The notes beneath the pieces are model-generated. The model ran no database searches and was not told the origin of the DNA. It saw only the letters and a list, made by a program, of their open reading frames with translations. A DNA stretch of 64,000 nt, taken from the NCBI RefSeq assembly GCF_015624425.1, contig NZ_CP049919.1, forward strand, positions 4,092,001 through 4,156,000. The letters are read 5' to 3'. Every line of letters starts with the position of its first letter. Within the stretch, counting starts at the first letter, position 1. Origin of the DNA: Roseateles sp. DAIF2 (GTDB lineage: Bacteria > Pseudomonadota > Gammaproteobacteria > Burkholderiales > Burkholderiaceae_C). Both the position numbers and the translations under genes were made by a program. Positions 18,454 to 27,079 of this stretch are shown here, piece by piece.

Positions 18454-21400
18454 TCAGAACTCGTACTTGGCGGTGATCTGCACGGCCCATTGCGATTCGC
18501 CCTTCTGTTGGCGCGTCGTGTAGTCGGTCACCTTGCTGTCGACGTAGTAGACATAGTTGCCGTTGGCATCAATGCCGCCGAAGTTCACGAAGCTGCGGCG
18601 CTGACCGCCTTGCGATTCGAAGCGCAGCTCGTCGATGCGGCCCCAACGCTTGTTCAGCAGGTTGCCGACGTTCAAGATGTCGAAGCTGATCACGCCCTTG
18701 TGCTGGCTGGTGAAGCCGGGCACTTCCTGGCTCAGACGCAGGTCGAAGCTGTTGACGAAGGCCGCGAAGCTGGAGTTACGACCGACGACCGAACCCTTCT
18801 TGCCGGACAGCGCGGGATTGGCGTTAACGATTTCCCAGAAGCGCGCCTCGGCGGCGGCGTCGTTGGCCAGGCCGCTGTTGGCAGCCGGGCGGAACACGAC
18901 GCCAGCCGCGCCCGGAGCGGTCGGGATGTACATGAGGTCATTGGTGACGTTGTCACCGTTCATGTCGTTCGCATAAGTCCAGCTGAAAGGCCGGCCCTTG
19001 CGGCCTTCATAGAACAAGCCCACGGTGGTCTTGTACTTGCCCACGAAGGCCTTCGACCAGTTGACGGCGGCGCTGACGCGGTCCTTCACCAGATAGGCCG
19101 AGTTGGCAGACACATCCTCGTTGGGGTTGTAGATGGCGCGCGAGTTGTAGTTGGAGTTGGCCACCGACGAGGTCAGCGGGCTCACTTCCTTGGCCGCCGT
19201 GCGGGTATAGGCGACCTGCCAGTTCAGACCGTACTCCGGCATGGCCTTCGACAGCGAGAAGGTCAGCGCATCGCCGCCGCCCTTCTTGGTCTCGGCCGCC
19301 ATCAGCACATTGTTGAAGTTCGCATTGCTCAGGGCGCGGGTCGAGGTCCGGCCGGTACCCGGAGCGCAAGCCCCGCTGGTCGACAGATTGCCGTTGCTCG
19401 CCCAGCAACTGGTGTTGTAAGACTGCGGCATGAAGAACATCTGACGGCCGTCCTGCGCGCTCAGGCGGGTCGGATCGCCCAGGTTCAGGTTGCGATAGAA
19501 GATGCCGGACCGGTTCTTGGTATGCACCCATTCAGCGCCCGCCACCAGGCCGAACCAGGGCAGCTCGGCGTCATAGGCCAGGTTGAACTTCCAGACCGAG
19601 GGCTGCCCCAGGCCCTTCTCGATGAAGTCGACGTTGGCTGCGGGCGGCACGCCGGCGACATTGGTCGGCTGACTGTTCGGATCGGGATTGAACAGCGTGT
19701 TGTTGCTCGGGCAGCTGCTGCCGCAGGTGATGATCCGCGTCGCCATGCCGGTGTTCGAATAGGGGTTCGCCAGCCAGACATTGGCAGCGGCGCCCTGGAA
19801 CAGACCGAAGCCACCGCGCAGCTGGGACTTGCGCTTATTGGCCGCGTCGAACGCATAGTTGAAGCTGAAGCGCGGCTGGATCAGATCCTGCCCATCCGGC
19901 GTCTGGCTGTTATCGAAGCCGAAACCGCCGGTGGCGCGATCCACCGCGCTGGCTCCGGTCACCCGACCGGCCACCACCGCCTTCGCCGCTTCCGCATTGA
20001 AGGTGGGCTTGTCGGAGGTGGACAGCTTGTCGTAGCGCACGCCAAAGCCCAGGGTCAGCTTGTCGTTGACCGCCCAGGTGTCCTGCAGGAACAGACCCGT
20101 GCTGGTATGGGTGAAGCGCGCTGCACCTTCATCCAGGGTCAAACCGGCGACGGGCACCTGATAGGAGTAGTTCAGCGCCTGGCCACGGCTGAAGCGGTCC
20201 AGCACCTGGGCCTCGCACTGGGCGTAGGTCAGGTTGTTTTCGCAGGCAAAGGTGTAGTTGCCCTTGGTGTCCTGGAAGAAGGCATTGAACACCTTGTTGC
20301 GCTGCAGATCGCCACCGAACTTCAGTTCGTGGTCGTCGAGGACCCAGTTGGCGCCGAAATAGGCATCCTGCGTCTTGGTCTTCAGCACATTGAAGTGCCG
20401 GCTGCGCTCGGTCCCGAAGTTCAGGAAGCGGTTGCTGCTGACGTTGACGCCAGCGGGAGAGCCGACCGGGGCCGCGCCGCTGAAGCGCAGGGCCATCGCG
20501 GGCAGGTTGGTGTTGTTCTCCGGCGCGCTGTCGTAGTCGCGGTTGGAGATCTTCAGCTCGGTGGAGAAATTGCTGGTCCAGTCGGAGAACAGCTGGGCCA
20601 CCATCGTTTCCACGGTCTTCTTCTGGCTGAACCAGGCCGAGGTCAGCTGCAGGGCCGTGGGGCTGTAGCCGCTGAAGCTGCCGTTATTGGTCTCAGATTG
20701 CTCGGTGCGGGAGTAGCGAACGTTTGCGCGATGCTGATCATTGATGTTCCAGTCGAGCTTCACCAGCCCGTCGCGCACATTCAGCTCGCTGGCGGCATAC
20801 AGGTTGCCAGCGTCGAAACCGTACTTGCTCTTGGCGATTTCCTGCAGCTTGGTGATGGTGCCGGGCGCGATCGCCACATTGGTGAGGGCGCCACCGACCG
20901 GGCCGTACTCGGGCTGGGAACGGTCGCTCTTCAGTTCTTCGATGCTGGCGAAGAAGAACAGCTTGTCCTTGATGATCGGACCACCCAGGGTCGCGCCCTT
21001 GGTGTCTTCCTTGAAGGGGACGACGTTGGAGTAGGTGTCGTCGGTGCGGTTGTAGCGCTGGCCGGCCAGACCCTCGTCCCGGTAGACGTAGTAGACGCTA
21101 CCCTTGAATTCATTGGTGCCGGACTTGGTCACCGCATTGATGTTGGCGCCGGTATAGCCCTTTTGCGTCACATCGTAGTTGGACAGGTTCACCTGCACCG
21201 ACTGGATCGCATCGATCGAGATCGGCTGCTTGGCGGTCGGCAGGTTGTTCGACTCCAGGCCGAAGGTGTCGCTGATGTTGACACCGTCGACGGTGATGGA
21301 GTTGAAGCGCGAGTTCTGCCCCAGGGCCGAGATCTCGCCGCGCTCCTTGTCGGTCTGGGCCAGGCGCGGGTCGATGCGGGCATAGTCCTGCAAGCTGCGG

Positions 21401-21867
21401 GAAATCGATGCATAGGCATCCAGTTCCTGGCGTCCCAGGCTGGTCCCGGCACCGGTAGCGCCGGCGTTGTAGGCACCAACCTGGGCGCGCGAGCCGGTCA
21501 GCACCACGGTTTCCAGCTGATTGCCGCCCAAACGCAGATCCAGCGACAAACTCTCAGCCAAGGCCAGATAGATGCCGTCACGGACATCCTTGTCGCTGCC
21601 CTTGCTGACGGTGATCGTGTAGGGGCCGCCGACACGCAGACCGCGGGCCGAATAACGGCCTTCCGCGTCGGTCGTGACATTGTTCGCCGAGCCCGATTCA
21701 CGGTGCAGGATGGACACCGTGGCACCGGCGACAGGCTTGCCATCGTTTGCGGTCACCCGGCCGCTGACGGCCGAGGTCGTGTTCTGTGCCATGACCGGAG
21801 CCGCGACCACGATGGCCGCGGCCGCGCTGAGCGCGGTCCTTGTGAAACTCCAACGATTGCTATTCAT
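18454..21867 (-). CDS. TonB-dependent receptor, Oar-like with carboxypeptidase-regulatory domain
   Basis: An outer-membrane receptor of 1137 aa. It has a signal peptide ending APVMAQ (about 1-28), a carboxypeptidase-like regulatory domain (about 30-115: VSGRVTANDGKPVAGATVSI, DAEGRYSARGL), a plug (about 120-240: ITVDGVNISDTFG, GANINAVTKSGTNEFKG) and a large beta-barrel ending AVQITAKYEF. This layout matches Oar-type TonB receptors. The ligand is unknown; LacI-type operators upstream suggest a carbohydrate or nucleoside-like inducer (inference). GAGGAG eight bases upstream supports the ATG at 21867; a longer frame from 22044 adds non-signal sequence. No tonB/exbBD is nearby. Confidence 0.93.
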   Translation of the reverse strand: MNSNRWSFTRTALSAAAAIVVAAPVMAQNTTSAVSGRVTANDGKPVAGATVSILHRESGSANNVTTDAEGRYSARGLRVGGPYTITVSKGSDKDVRDGIYLALAESLSLDLRLGGNQLETVVLTGSRAQVGAYNAGATGAGTSLGRQELDAYASISRSLQDYARIDPRLAQTDKERGEISALGQNSRFNSITVDGVNISDTFGLESNNLPTAKQPISIDAIQSVQVNLSNYDVTQKGYTGANINAVTKSGTNEFKGSVYYVYRDEGLAGQRYNRTDDTYSNVVPFKEDTKGATLGGPIIKDKLFFFASIEELKSDRSQPEYGPVGGALTNVAIAPGTITKLQEIAKSKYGFDAGNLYAASELNVRDGLVKLDWNINDQHRANVRYSRTEQSETNNGSFSGYSPTALQLTSAWFSQKKTVETMVAQLFSDWTSNFSTELKISNRDYDSAPENNTNLPAMALRFSGAAPVGSPAGVNVSSNRFLNFGTERSRHFNVLKTKTQDAYFGANWVLDDHELKFGGDLQRNKVFNAFFQDTKGNYTFACENNLTYAQCEAQVLDRFSRGQALNYSYQVPVAGLTLDEGAARFTHTSTGLFLQDTWAVNDKLTLGFGVRYDKLSTSDKPTFNAEAAKAVVAGRVTGASAVDRATGGFGFDNSQTPDGQDLIQPRFSFNYAFDAANKRKSQLRGGFGLFQGAAANVWLANPYSNTGMATRIITCGSSCPSNNTLFNPDPNSQPTNVAGVPPAANVDFIEKGLGQPSVWKFNLAYDAELPWFGLVAGAEWVHTKNRSGIFYRNLNLGDPTRLSAQDGRQMFFMPQSYNTSCWASNGNLSTSGACAPGTGRTSTRALSNANFNNVLMAAETKKGGGDALTFSLSKAMPEYGLNWQVAYTRTAAKEVSPLTSSVANSNYNSRAIYNPNEDVSANSAYLVKDRVSAAVNWSKAFVGKYKTTVGLFYEGRKGRPFSWTYANDMNGDNVTNDLMYIPTAPGAAGVVFRPAANSGLANDAAAEARFWEIVNANPALSGKKGSVVGRNSSFAAFVNSFDLRLSQEVPGFTSQHKGVISFDILNVGNLLNKRWGRIDELRFESQGGQRRSFVNFGGIDANGNYVYYVDSKVTDYTTRQQKGESQWAVQITAKYEF

Positions 21868-21946
21868 CCTGATGACTCCTCGAAGAGAACGCAGACTGGC
21901 GCCTGCCAACGCCTGACGTAAAAAAATGTACCGCCGAAGACGGTCG

Positions 21947-21956
21947 CAAACGTTTG
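21947..21956. promoter_or_regulatory. LacI-family-like operator, promoter-proximal copy
   Basis: CAAACGTTTG is a perfect palindrome with the central CpG typical of LacI/PurR-family operators. It starts 80 bp upstream of the receptor ATG. It lies about 17 bp upstream of an AT-rich TACATT (21925-21930, minus strand), where it would cover a -35 region. Confidence 0.5.
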
Positions 21957-21997
21957 GGTTTGCGGTTTTCCCACACCGAGGAAGTACCGCTTGAAAG

Positions 21998-22013
21998 ACG
22001 CAAACGTTTGTGC
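21998..22013. promoter_or_regulatory. LacI-family-like operator, distal copy
   Basis: ACGCAAACGTTTGTGC contains a second perfect CAAACGTTTG (22001-22010) and is close to the PurR-type consensus ACGCAAACGTTTNCGT. Its centre is 54 bp from the first copy, about five DNA turns, which would favour a looped repression complex. Confidence 0.5.
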
Positions 22014-22380
22014 CTGAGCCGCCCAAACTTCCTTTTTCCCTCATTCATCACTTCGGCTCGGGGCGGGATGCCCTAGGGCATCCATGACGCACCGCTCGGC
22101 GCACGAACCAGCCCGCTGGTCGTAGCAAAGACGGTGCCAAGCCGGCGGCCTGGGCACCCTGCGTTGGGGCACCGCCTCCCTCGCCGACTTGTGTCAGTTT
22201 GGCGACGCAATATGTAGCCCGCGTGACATGCACGGGATGCGTGCGTTACCGCACCGAAATACAACTCCGCCGCCCGATACAGCGCGCTGCGATCTGACCC
22301 GCGGCGGCGCGGGCGCGATGGGGCGGCGCCACCGACACGAGCCCGCCGCGACCTGGGCGAGCCGAGACTCCCGCCCATGA
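22014..22380. other. Intergenic region with no gene found
   Basis: This is the distal part of the 590-bp gap between the two TonB receptor genes. Short frames exist on both strands but have no ribosome binding site, no plausible hydrophobic or domain pattern, and no RNA-gene signature. I see no feature I can support here. Confidence 0.5.
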
Positions 22381-22405
22381 AAAAGGCCCCGCGATGGCGG
22401 GGCCA
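22381..22405 (-). terminator. Intrinsic terminator of the second TonB receptor gene
   Basis: GGCCCCGC (22386-22393) and GCGGGGCC (22398-22405) form an 8-bp stem with a 4-base loop. In minus-strand reading this is followed by five Ts (22381-22385). It lies 52 bp past the receptor stop. Confidence 0.88.
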
Positions 22406-22457
22406 GTGGCTGAGACGAAACAGCGTGCGCGGCCGTCACCGGCCGCCCTGGCAGCGC

Positions 22458-25304
22458 TCAGAACTTCATGCGCAGGTTCAGGTAGTACTGGCGGCCGCTC
22501 TCATGCCAGTAGCCGGGCGCGTTGTCGCTGACGAAGTAGTTGTGGCGCACCGGGTTCAGCAGGTTGTTGGCATCCAGGTGGATGCTGATGTCCTTGGTGA
22601 TCTTGTAGCCCAGCGAGGCCGACAGGCTGCCGTAGCCCTTGTACTTGCGCAGGCCGTTGTAGGCGGTGATCTGCCTGGTCTTGTCGTCGACGGTCGGCGG
22701 GATGGTGCCGTTGCCGACGAAGGCGTCGGAGTAGTCGCTGCGATGGTTCCAGGCCAGGCTGGCGGAGAACTGGTCGTCCTCATAGAAGCCGCGCAGGTTG
22801 TAGGTCCACTTCGAGGTACCCAGCATCTCGACGCCGTCGGCATCCTTGGAATCGACATAGGTGCCATTGATGCCGAAGCCGAAGCCGCCGGCGATCGGCA
22901 TCTCCAGCGCCGCCTCGGCGCCCTTCAGCTGCGCCTTGACGCCGACGCGCGAGGTCACGTCGTAGACCGTGTTCTTGCCCTGGCTGATGTTGTAGTACTC
23001 GATCTTCGAGACCCCGGCCTTCACATAGTTCTGCAGATGCTGCGAGAACAGGCCGACCGAGAACATCGCGCGCGGCGCGAAGTACCAGGACAGGGTGGCA
23101 TCCACATTGGTCGACAGCACCGGCTTGAGCTGCGGGTTGCCGCTGGTGCCGGTCAGCAGCGTGTCGTTCAGCGACACCGAGCCGGCCAGCTCGTTGTAGT
23201 TGGCGCGGCCCAGCGAGCGCGAGGCCGAGGCGCGCGCCACCAGGTCGCGGCGCAGGTCCCAGCGCAGGTTCATGCTGGGCAGGATGGCCGTGTGCTTGGT
23301 GCTGTTGAAGCGCGGCAGGTAGGTGCCGAGCTTGGAGCCGACGATGGCGCCGGGCACCGCGCAGGGCTGCAGCGCCGTGCATTGCGCCAGCGACTGGTAG
23401 GACAGTGAGTCCACCGTGGTCGTCACATGGCGCAGGCCGGCATTGCCGCTGAGCGTCGGGCTCAGCTCGAACTCGCCCATCAGGTACAGCGCATCGTTCT
23501 TCTCGGCCACCGAGTAGCCGCTGGTCAGCGAGGCATTCAGCACCGGATCCCAGTTCATGTACTTGGCGCCGAACTCGCGCAGCTGCTCCGGCGTGTAGCG
23601 GAACAGGCCCTGCGGCAGATTGGCATCCAGGCCCGAGGCCCAGCCGGACGGATAACTGGAGCCCGGCTTCGGGAAGCTGCCCGGCGGGATGATGTTGTCG
23701 ACCAGCTGCCCGCCCTCCACCTTGATGAAGGTCGCGCCCTGATCGACCGCATTCCAGCGGCCGCCGGCCACGTCGTAGCTGCGCTTGTGCTTGGCCGAGC
23801 GCAGACCCCATTTGACCGCGGTGAGGATCGAATCGCTGGGCGTGTACTGCGCGTCCAGGTGCAGGTAGTCCTCTTTGTCCTTCGAGACCACGGCCGCGGC
23901 CGTGTTGCTCATCATCACGAAGTTGGACACATTGCCCATGTCGATCGGCTTGTTGGCCGCATCCAGCATGACCCAGTCGGTGCCGCGCGAGCGGTCGATC
24001 GAATAGCTCATGTTCGGATTCACCAGGCCGAAGGTCAGCTGCGGCTGCTGCTTGGTCTCGCCGCGCCCCTCGGTCGAACCGGCACGGGCGCTGAAGCTGA
24101 GCCTGTCGGTCGGGCGGTATTTCAGTTCCAGGTCATAGAAGGAGCTCAGCGACTCCGCGCCCTCGCGCAGGATCTGGTCGTATTCGAAGCCGATCACGCG
24201 CTGTGAGGCCGGCGCCCCGGCGGGCCGCTCCAGGCGCGCGCTGCTGATCACATTGCCGTCGATCTTCGCGTCCTTGATCAGCCAGCCGTTGCTGACCAGC
24301 TGCGTCGGCAGCGCAAAGCCCGAGTTGTTGGCATTGCCGGCCTTCAGCGTGCTGCGGAAGCCGCTGAACGAGGCCTCCAGCTGCTCGGTCGGCTTGGCCT
24401 GCAGCACGATCGAGGCGCCGGTGCGCTTGCGCACGCCCTCGAACAGCGCGTTGTTGATGCTGCCGGGCATGCGCTTGCCCGCCAGTTCCGGATTGCCTGA
24501 GGCCGCAGCCTGGGCGGCGGTGATCACGCCATAGCTGAAGGTCTCCTCGCCGTCGCGGCGCAGATGGCGGTCCTCCTTGTAGGCCTGCAGCAGCACGCCG
24601 AAGGTGTTGGACGGGTTCTTCCAGGCGATCAGCCCGCTGAGCTGAGGGTCGGTCTTCTTCGGTAGGTCGGCATAGACGGCGCCCAGCGCCACCTCGCCGC
24701 TGAGCGGCTGCTTGAAGTCCAGCGGCTTGCGCAGCACGATGTCCACGCTGCCGGAGATGCCGCCCTCGGTCAGGTCGGCGCGCTGCGTCTTGTAGACGAT
24801 GGACTGGCCGATCAGCTGCGAGGGCAGCAGGCCGAAGCCGACCGAGCGACCGCTGCTGCCCTGGTCGCCCACATGCCAGTCGCCCGAGGACAGCGCATGG
24901 CCGTTGACCGTCACCAGATTCAGATTGGGGCTGGTGCCGCGGATCGCGACGCGCTCGGCCTCGTCCATCGCCAGCGCGCCGCCGAACTGCACGTTCACGC
25001 CCGGCAGGCGCGACAGGGCATCGGCGATGTTCTTGTCTGGCATCTTGCCCACGTCCTCGGCCGAGACCACCTCGATATTGGTATCGGCCATGCGCTTGGT
25101 GTCGATCGACTTCTGGATCGACGCGCGGATGCCGGTGATCACCACCTGCTCGAGCTTGTTGCCGGCAGCGTCGGCGGCCTCGTCCGCCTTCTTCTTCGCG
25201 GCAGTCGCATCGGCGCCCTGGGCCGCGCAGGCGACGCTCCAGAGCAGCAGGGAAACCGCCGTGGCGACACGGCTCGGGCGCAGGGTGTGGGGGTGGAAGC
25301 TCAT
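22458..25304 (-). CDS. TonB-dependent receptor, Xanthomonas/Caulobacter type
   Basis: An outer-membrane receptor of 948 aa. It has a signal peptide (about 1-30) and a short Lys/Ala-rich segment. The plug opens with VVITGIRASIQKSIDTKR and AEDVGKMPDKNIADALSRLPGVNV, the hallmark of the TonB-Xanth-Caul subfamily. The barrel ends RQYYLNLRMKF. Members of this subfamily often take up plant or algal oligosaccharides, but the ligand cannot be read here. The ATG at 25304 gives a proper signal peptide; an upstream frame to 25409 does not. Direct repeats lie in its promoter region, and a terminator follows the gene, so it is probably monocistronic. Confidence 0.93.
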   Translation of the reverse strand: MSFHPHTLRPSRVATAVSLLLWSVACAAQGADATAAKKKADEAADAAGNKLEQVVITGIRASIQKSIDTKRMADTNIEVVSAEDVGKMPDKNIADALSRLPGVNVQFGGALAMDEAERVAIRGTSPNLNLVTVNGHALSSGDWHVGDQGSSGRSVGFGLLPSQLIGQSIVYKTQRADLTEGGISGSVDIVLRKPLDFKQPLSGEVALGAVYADLPKKTDPQLSGLIAWKNPSNTFGVLLQAYKEDRHLRRDGEETFSYGVITAAQAAASGNPELAGKRMPGSINNALFEGVRKRTGASIVLQAKPTEQLEASFSGFRSTLKAGNANNSGFALPTQLVSNGWLIKDAKIDGNVISSARLERPAGAPASQRVIGFEYDQILREGAESLSSFYDLELKYRPTDRLSFSARAGSTEGRGETKQQPQLTFGLVNPNMSYSIDRSRGTDWVMLDAANKPIDMGNVSNFVMMSNTAAAVVSKDKEDYLHLDAQYTPSDSILTAVKWGLRSAKHKRSYDVAGGRWNAVDQGATFIKVEGGQLVDNIIPPGSFPKPGSSYPSGWASGLDANLPQGLFRYTPEQLREFGAKYMNWDPVLNASLTSGYSVAEKNDALYLMGEFELSPTLSGNAGLRHVTTTVDSLSYQSLAQCTALQPCAVPGAIVGSKLGTYLPRFNSTKHTAILPSMNLRWDLRRDLVARASASRSLGRANYNELAGSVSLNDTLLTGTSGNPQLKPVLSTNVDATLSWYFAPRAMFSVGLFSQHLQNYVKAGVSKIEYYNISQGKNTVYDVTSRVGVKAQLKGAEAALEMPIAGGFGFGINGTYVDSKDADGVEMLGTSKWTYNLRGFYEDDQFSASLAWNHRSDYSDAFVGNGTIPPTVDDKTRQITAYNGLRKYKGYGSLSASLGYKITKDISIHLDANNLLNPVRHNYFVSDNAPGYWHESGRQYYLNLRMKF

Positions 25305-25356
25305 GGTGATCGCTCGTCTCTCCGTAGTTGTCGACCGGCCTTGCGTCTCGCAAAAA

Positions 25357-25374
25357 CAAGACCATTCAAGACCA
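25357..25374. promoter_or_regulatory. Tandem TGGTCTTG repeats upstream of TonB receptor
   Basis: CAAGACCA occurs at 25357-25364 and again at 25367-25374 (TGGTCTTG on the receptor strand), offset by exactly 10 bp, one helical turn. It lies about 53 bp upstream of the receptor ATG. TGGTCT half-sites resemble those of some GntR-type sugar regulators. Binding is a guess. Confidence 0.3.
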
Positions 25375-25410
25375 ATAGACCGCCGCCCGCCGATCAGAAC
25401 CTCAGGCATT

Positions 25411-25439
25411 TGCGGTCATTGCCGCATATTCATTGCCGC
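25411..25439. promoter_or_regulatory. CATTGCCGC direct repeat and TGCGG/CCGCA dyad
   Basis: CATTGCCGC is repeated at 25417-25425 and 25431-25439. TGCGG (25411-25415) and CCGCA (25422-25426) form a dyad with a 6-base spacer. These are in the 333-bp gap between the receptor and the small membrane protein gene. No other feature is apparent in that gap. Confidence 0.28.
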
Positions 25440-25637
25440 GACATCTGTACCATTTGACTACCAATGTTTTGCACAAGGCATGCCAATGGGAGACAGACCT
25501 ATGCATCGCGGTTATGCACCAGCACCGAAGACGCCATCGATTTCAGATCTTTTACAGAGGAAAACTCGGTAGTAACCCTTGATTACGCAGACTAAAATTT
25601 CTGACAAGAAACTGACAAACACTGCAGGAGAGCCACC

Positions 25638-25901
25638 ATGACCTTGAAGCAAGTGACGCGAGTCAGGCGCTGGCTGGTGCTGCATGGCCGCCGGCATCCG
25701 GTCGAGGTCCAGGCCTGGGATCTGGTGCTGATCTGCTGGGTGATGGGCTGGGCCGCGCTGCCCAGCCTGCTGCTGATGGAGCTGTGGCCACTGCTGCCGC
25801 TGTGCCTGCTGGCCTTCCTGCTACCCTCGTTCTACGCCCGCGCCCGCACGCGCCTGCATCGCGCCGGACGGCTGCGCTGCGACTGGCTCACCGCGCTCTG
25901 A
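25638..25901 (+). CDS. Small two-helix membrane protein, function unknown
   Basis: An 87-aa protein with a basic N-terminus (RVRRWLVLHGRR) and two closely spaced hydrophobic segments, about residues 27-45 (WDLVLICWVMGWAAL) and 46-64 (PLLPLCLLAFLLP). It ends in a basic tail (RARTRLHRAGRLR). AGGAG sits eight bases before the ATG, which argues that it is a real gene. I do not recognise the family. It is convergent with the next gene, with a terminator between them. Confidence 0.65.
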   Translation: MTLKQVTRVRRWLVLHGRRHPVEVQAWDLVLICWVMGWAALPSLLLMELWPLLPLCLLAFLLPSFYARARTRLHRAGRLRCDWLTAL

Positions 25902-25931
25902 GCCGCTCCGCCCTGCGCCCATCACGGGCAC

Positions 25932-25964
25932 AAAAAACAACAGGCCCTCGCATGCGAGGGCCTG
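25932..25964 (-). terminator. Intrinsic terminator of the 105-aa protein gene
   Basis: A perfect 24-bp palindrome (25941-25964; arms CAGGCCCTCGCA and its complement) is followed, on the minus strand, by a T-rich tract (TTGTTTTTT). It ends the minus-strand gene that stops at 25999. Confidence 0.85.
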
Positions 25965-25998
25965 ATCGTTGGGGAAAGGCGGCTTGTGCCGTAGAGCT

Positions 25999-26316
25999 TC
26001 AGTGCACCAGGCCAATCCATTCGCCGGCGCTCTGGTAGCGCTGGAACAGCTCCAGCGCCAGTTCGCGCAGGCTCTCGTCGGCGCTGGCATGGGCCGCGGC
26101 CAGGCGCTCGAAGGCATAGAGGCGGTCGTACAGCATGCGGGTCGGCTGCAGACCCAGGCGCTGGGCCGACATCAGCTGCTGCAGCGCCTGCAGCTCGCGC
26201 AGATCCACCGGGCCGGCGATCGGCATCAGCAGGCCCGGCAGCTCCACCTCGGCGCCGGACGACCATTCCTGCGCCGGCCGGGACTGGGCGGGGACAAGAT
26301 GCATCGGAACAATCAT
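25999..26316 (-). CDS. Conserved-looking small cytoplasmic protein, function unknown
   Basis: A 105-aa soluble protein, helical by composition. The C-terminal two thirds (LRELQALQQLMSAQRLG, LYDRLYAFERLAAAHASADE, LRELALELFQRY) look like packed amphipathic helices. GAGG six bases upstream of the ATG at 26316 and a clean terminator downstream support expression. I cannot assign a family. Confidence 0.7.
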   Translation of the reverse strand: MIVPMHLVPAQSRPAQEWSSGAEVELPGLLMPIAGPVDLRELQALQQLMSAQRLGLQPTRMLYDRLYAFERLAAAHASADESLRELALELFQRYQSAGEWIGLVH

Positions 26317-26412
26317 GGCGGACCTCGAAGGCGGAAGAGCGATGTGCCCATGATGCCGATCCGGCCCAAAACTTAAGCCGGAAAAAGCCCCCGATTCACC
26401 GGCTGATTCGGC

Positions 26413-26982
26413 TCAAGTCCCGCCGCTGCCGCCATGCACCACCGGGCCGGTGGCGCGGATGAAATCGTCGAGCTTGCCGCACCATTGCGCCGACGGCGTC
26501 TCCAGATCCTCCAGCGACAACACCTTGATGCCGGCGTCCGCCAGCATCTTGTCCGAGGCGCCGTTCAGCGCCACCTGGTGCGACTTCTTCTCCAGATAGA
26601 CCACTCGCGCGATGCCGACCTGGATGATGGACTGCACGCAGCGCGGGCAAGGGAACTGGGTCGTGTAGATCGTGCTGCCGGTCAGCGGCAGCACCACGCA
26701 GTTGAGGATCGCATTGACCTCGGCATGCACGATATAGCTGTGGCGCGACTGCAGCGGATCCGCGTCGTTGTCGGCCCAGTAGCTCGGGTCATGGTCGTCG
26801 CAGCCGCGCGGCAGGCCGTTGTAGCCGACCCCGACGATCTTGTTGTCGACGCTGGCGATGCAGGCGCCGTTGCGCTTGCGATAGTCCTTCGAGCGGGCCG
26901 CGGCCAGCAGGGCCACGCCCATGAACATCGAATGCCAGGGGATCAGCGGATTGCCGCTTTGGGTTGGGTCGTTGCCTTGCAT
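26413..26982 (-). CDS. Deoxycytidylate deaminase-family protein
   Basis: A 189-aa zinc-dependent deaminase. The catalytic motif HAEVNAIL places the Zn ligand His86 and proton shuttle Glu88. The second motif PCPRC gives Zn ligands Cys112 and Cys115. NGACIASVDNKIVGVGYNG and the long loop GCDDHDPSYW fit the dCMP deaminase (ComEB) family, which makes dUMP for thymidylate synthesis. No neighbour of related function is seen. Function is inferred from complete motifs. Confidence 0.9.
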   Translation of the reverse strand: MQGNDPTQSGNPLIPWHSMFMGVALLAAARSKDYRKRNGACIASVDNKIVGVGYNGLPRGCDDHDPSYWADNDADPLQSRHSYIVHAEVNAILNCVVLPLTGSTIYTTQFPCPRCVQSIIQVGIARVVYLEKKSHQVALNGASDKMLADAGIKVLSLEDLETPSAQWCGKLDDFIRATGPVVHGGSGGT

Positions 26983-27079
26983 GGCGCCTGCGGAAGAAAC
27001 GGTCGGAAGGTCGGCGCAGTCTAGCCGAGCCTGGAAACACCTCAGACGCCGCCGGCAACAAGCTTCCTAGAATCCGGCC

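Noticed and set aside
18415..21921. An open frame of about 1170 codons antisense to the first TonB receptor
   Set aside because: No recognisable fold, no start site, and the receptor's plug and barrel motifs are clear on the minus strand.
21920..21926. A run of seven As upstream of the first TonB receptor as a slippage or phase-variable site
   Set aside because: It lies outside the coding region, and nothing shows that length changes matter.
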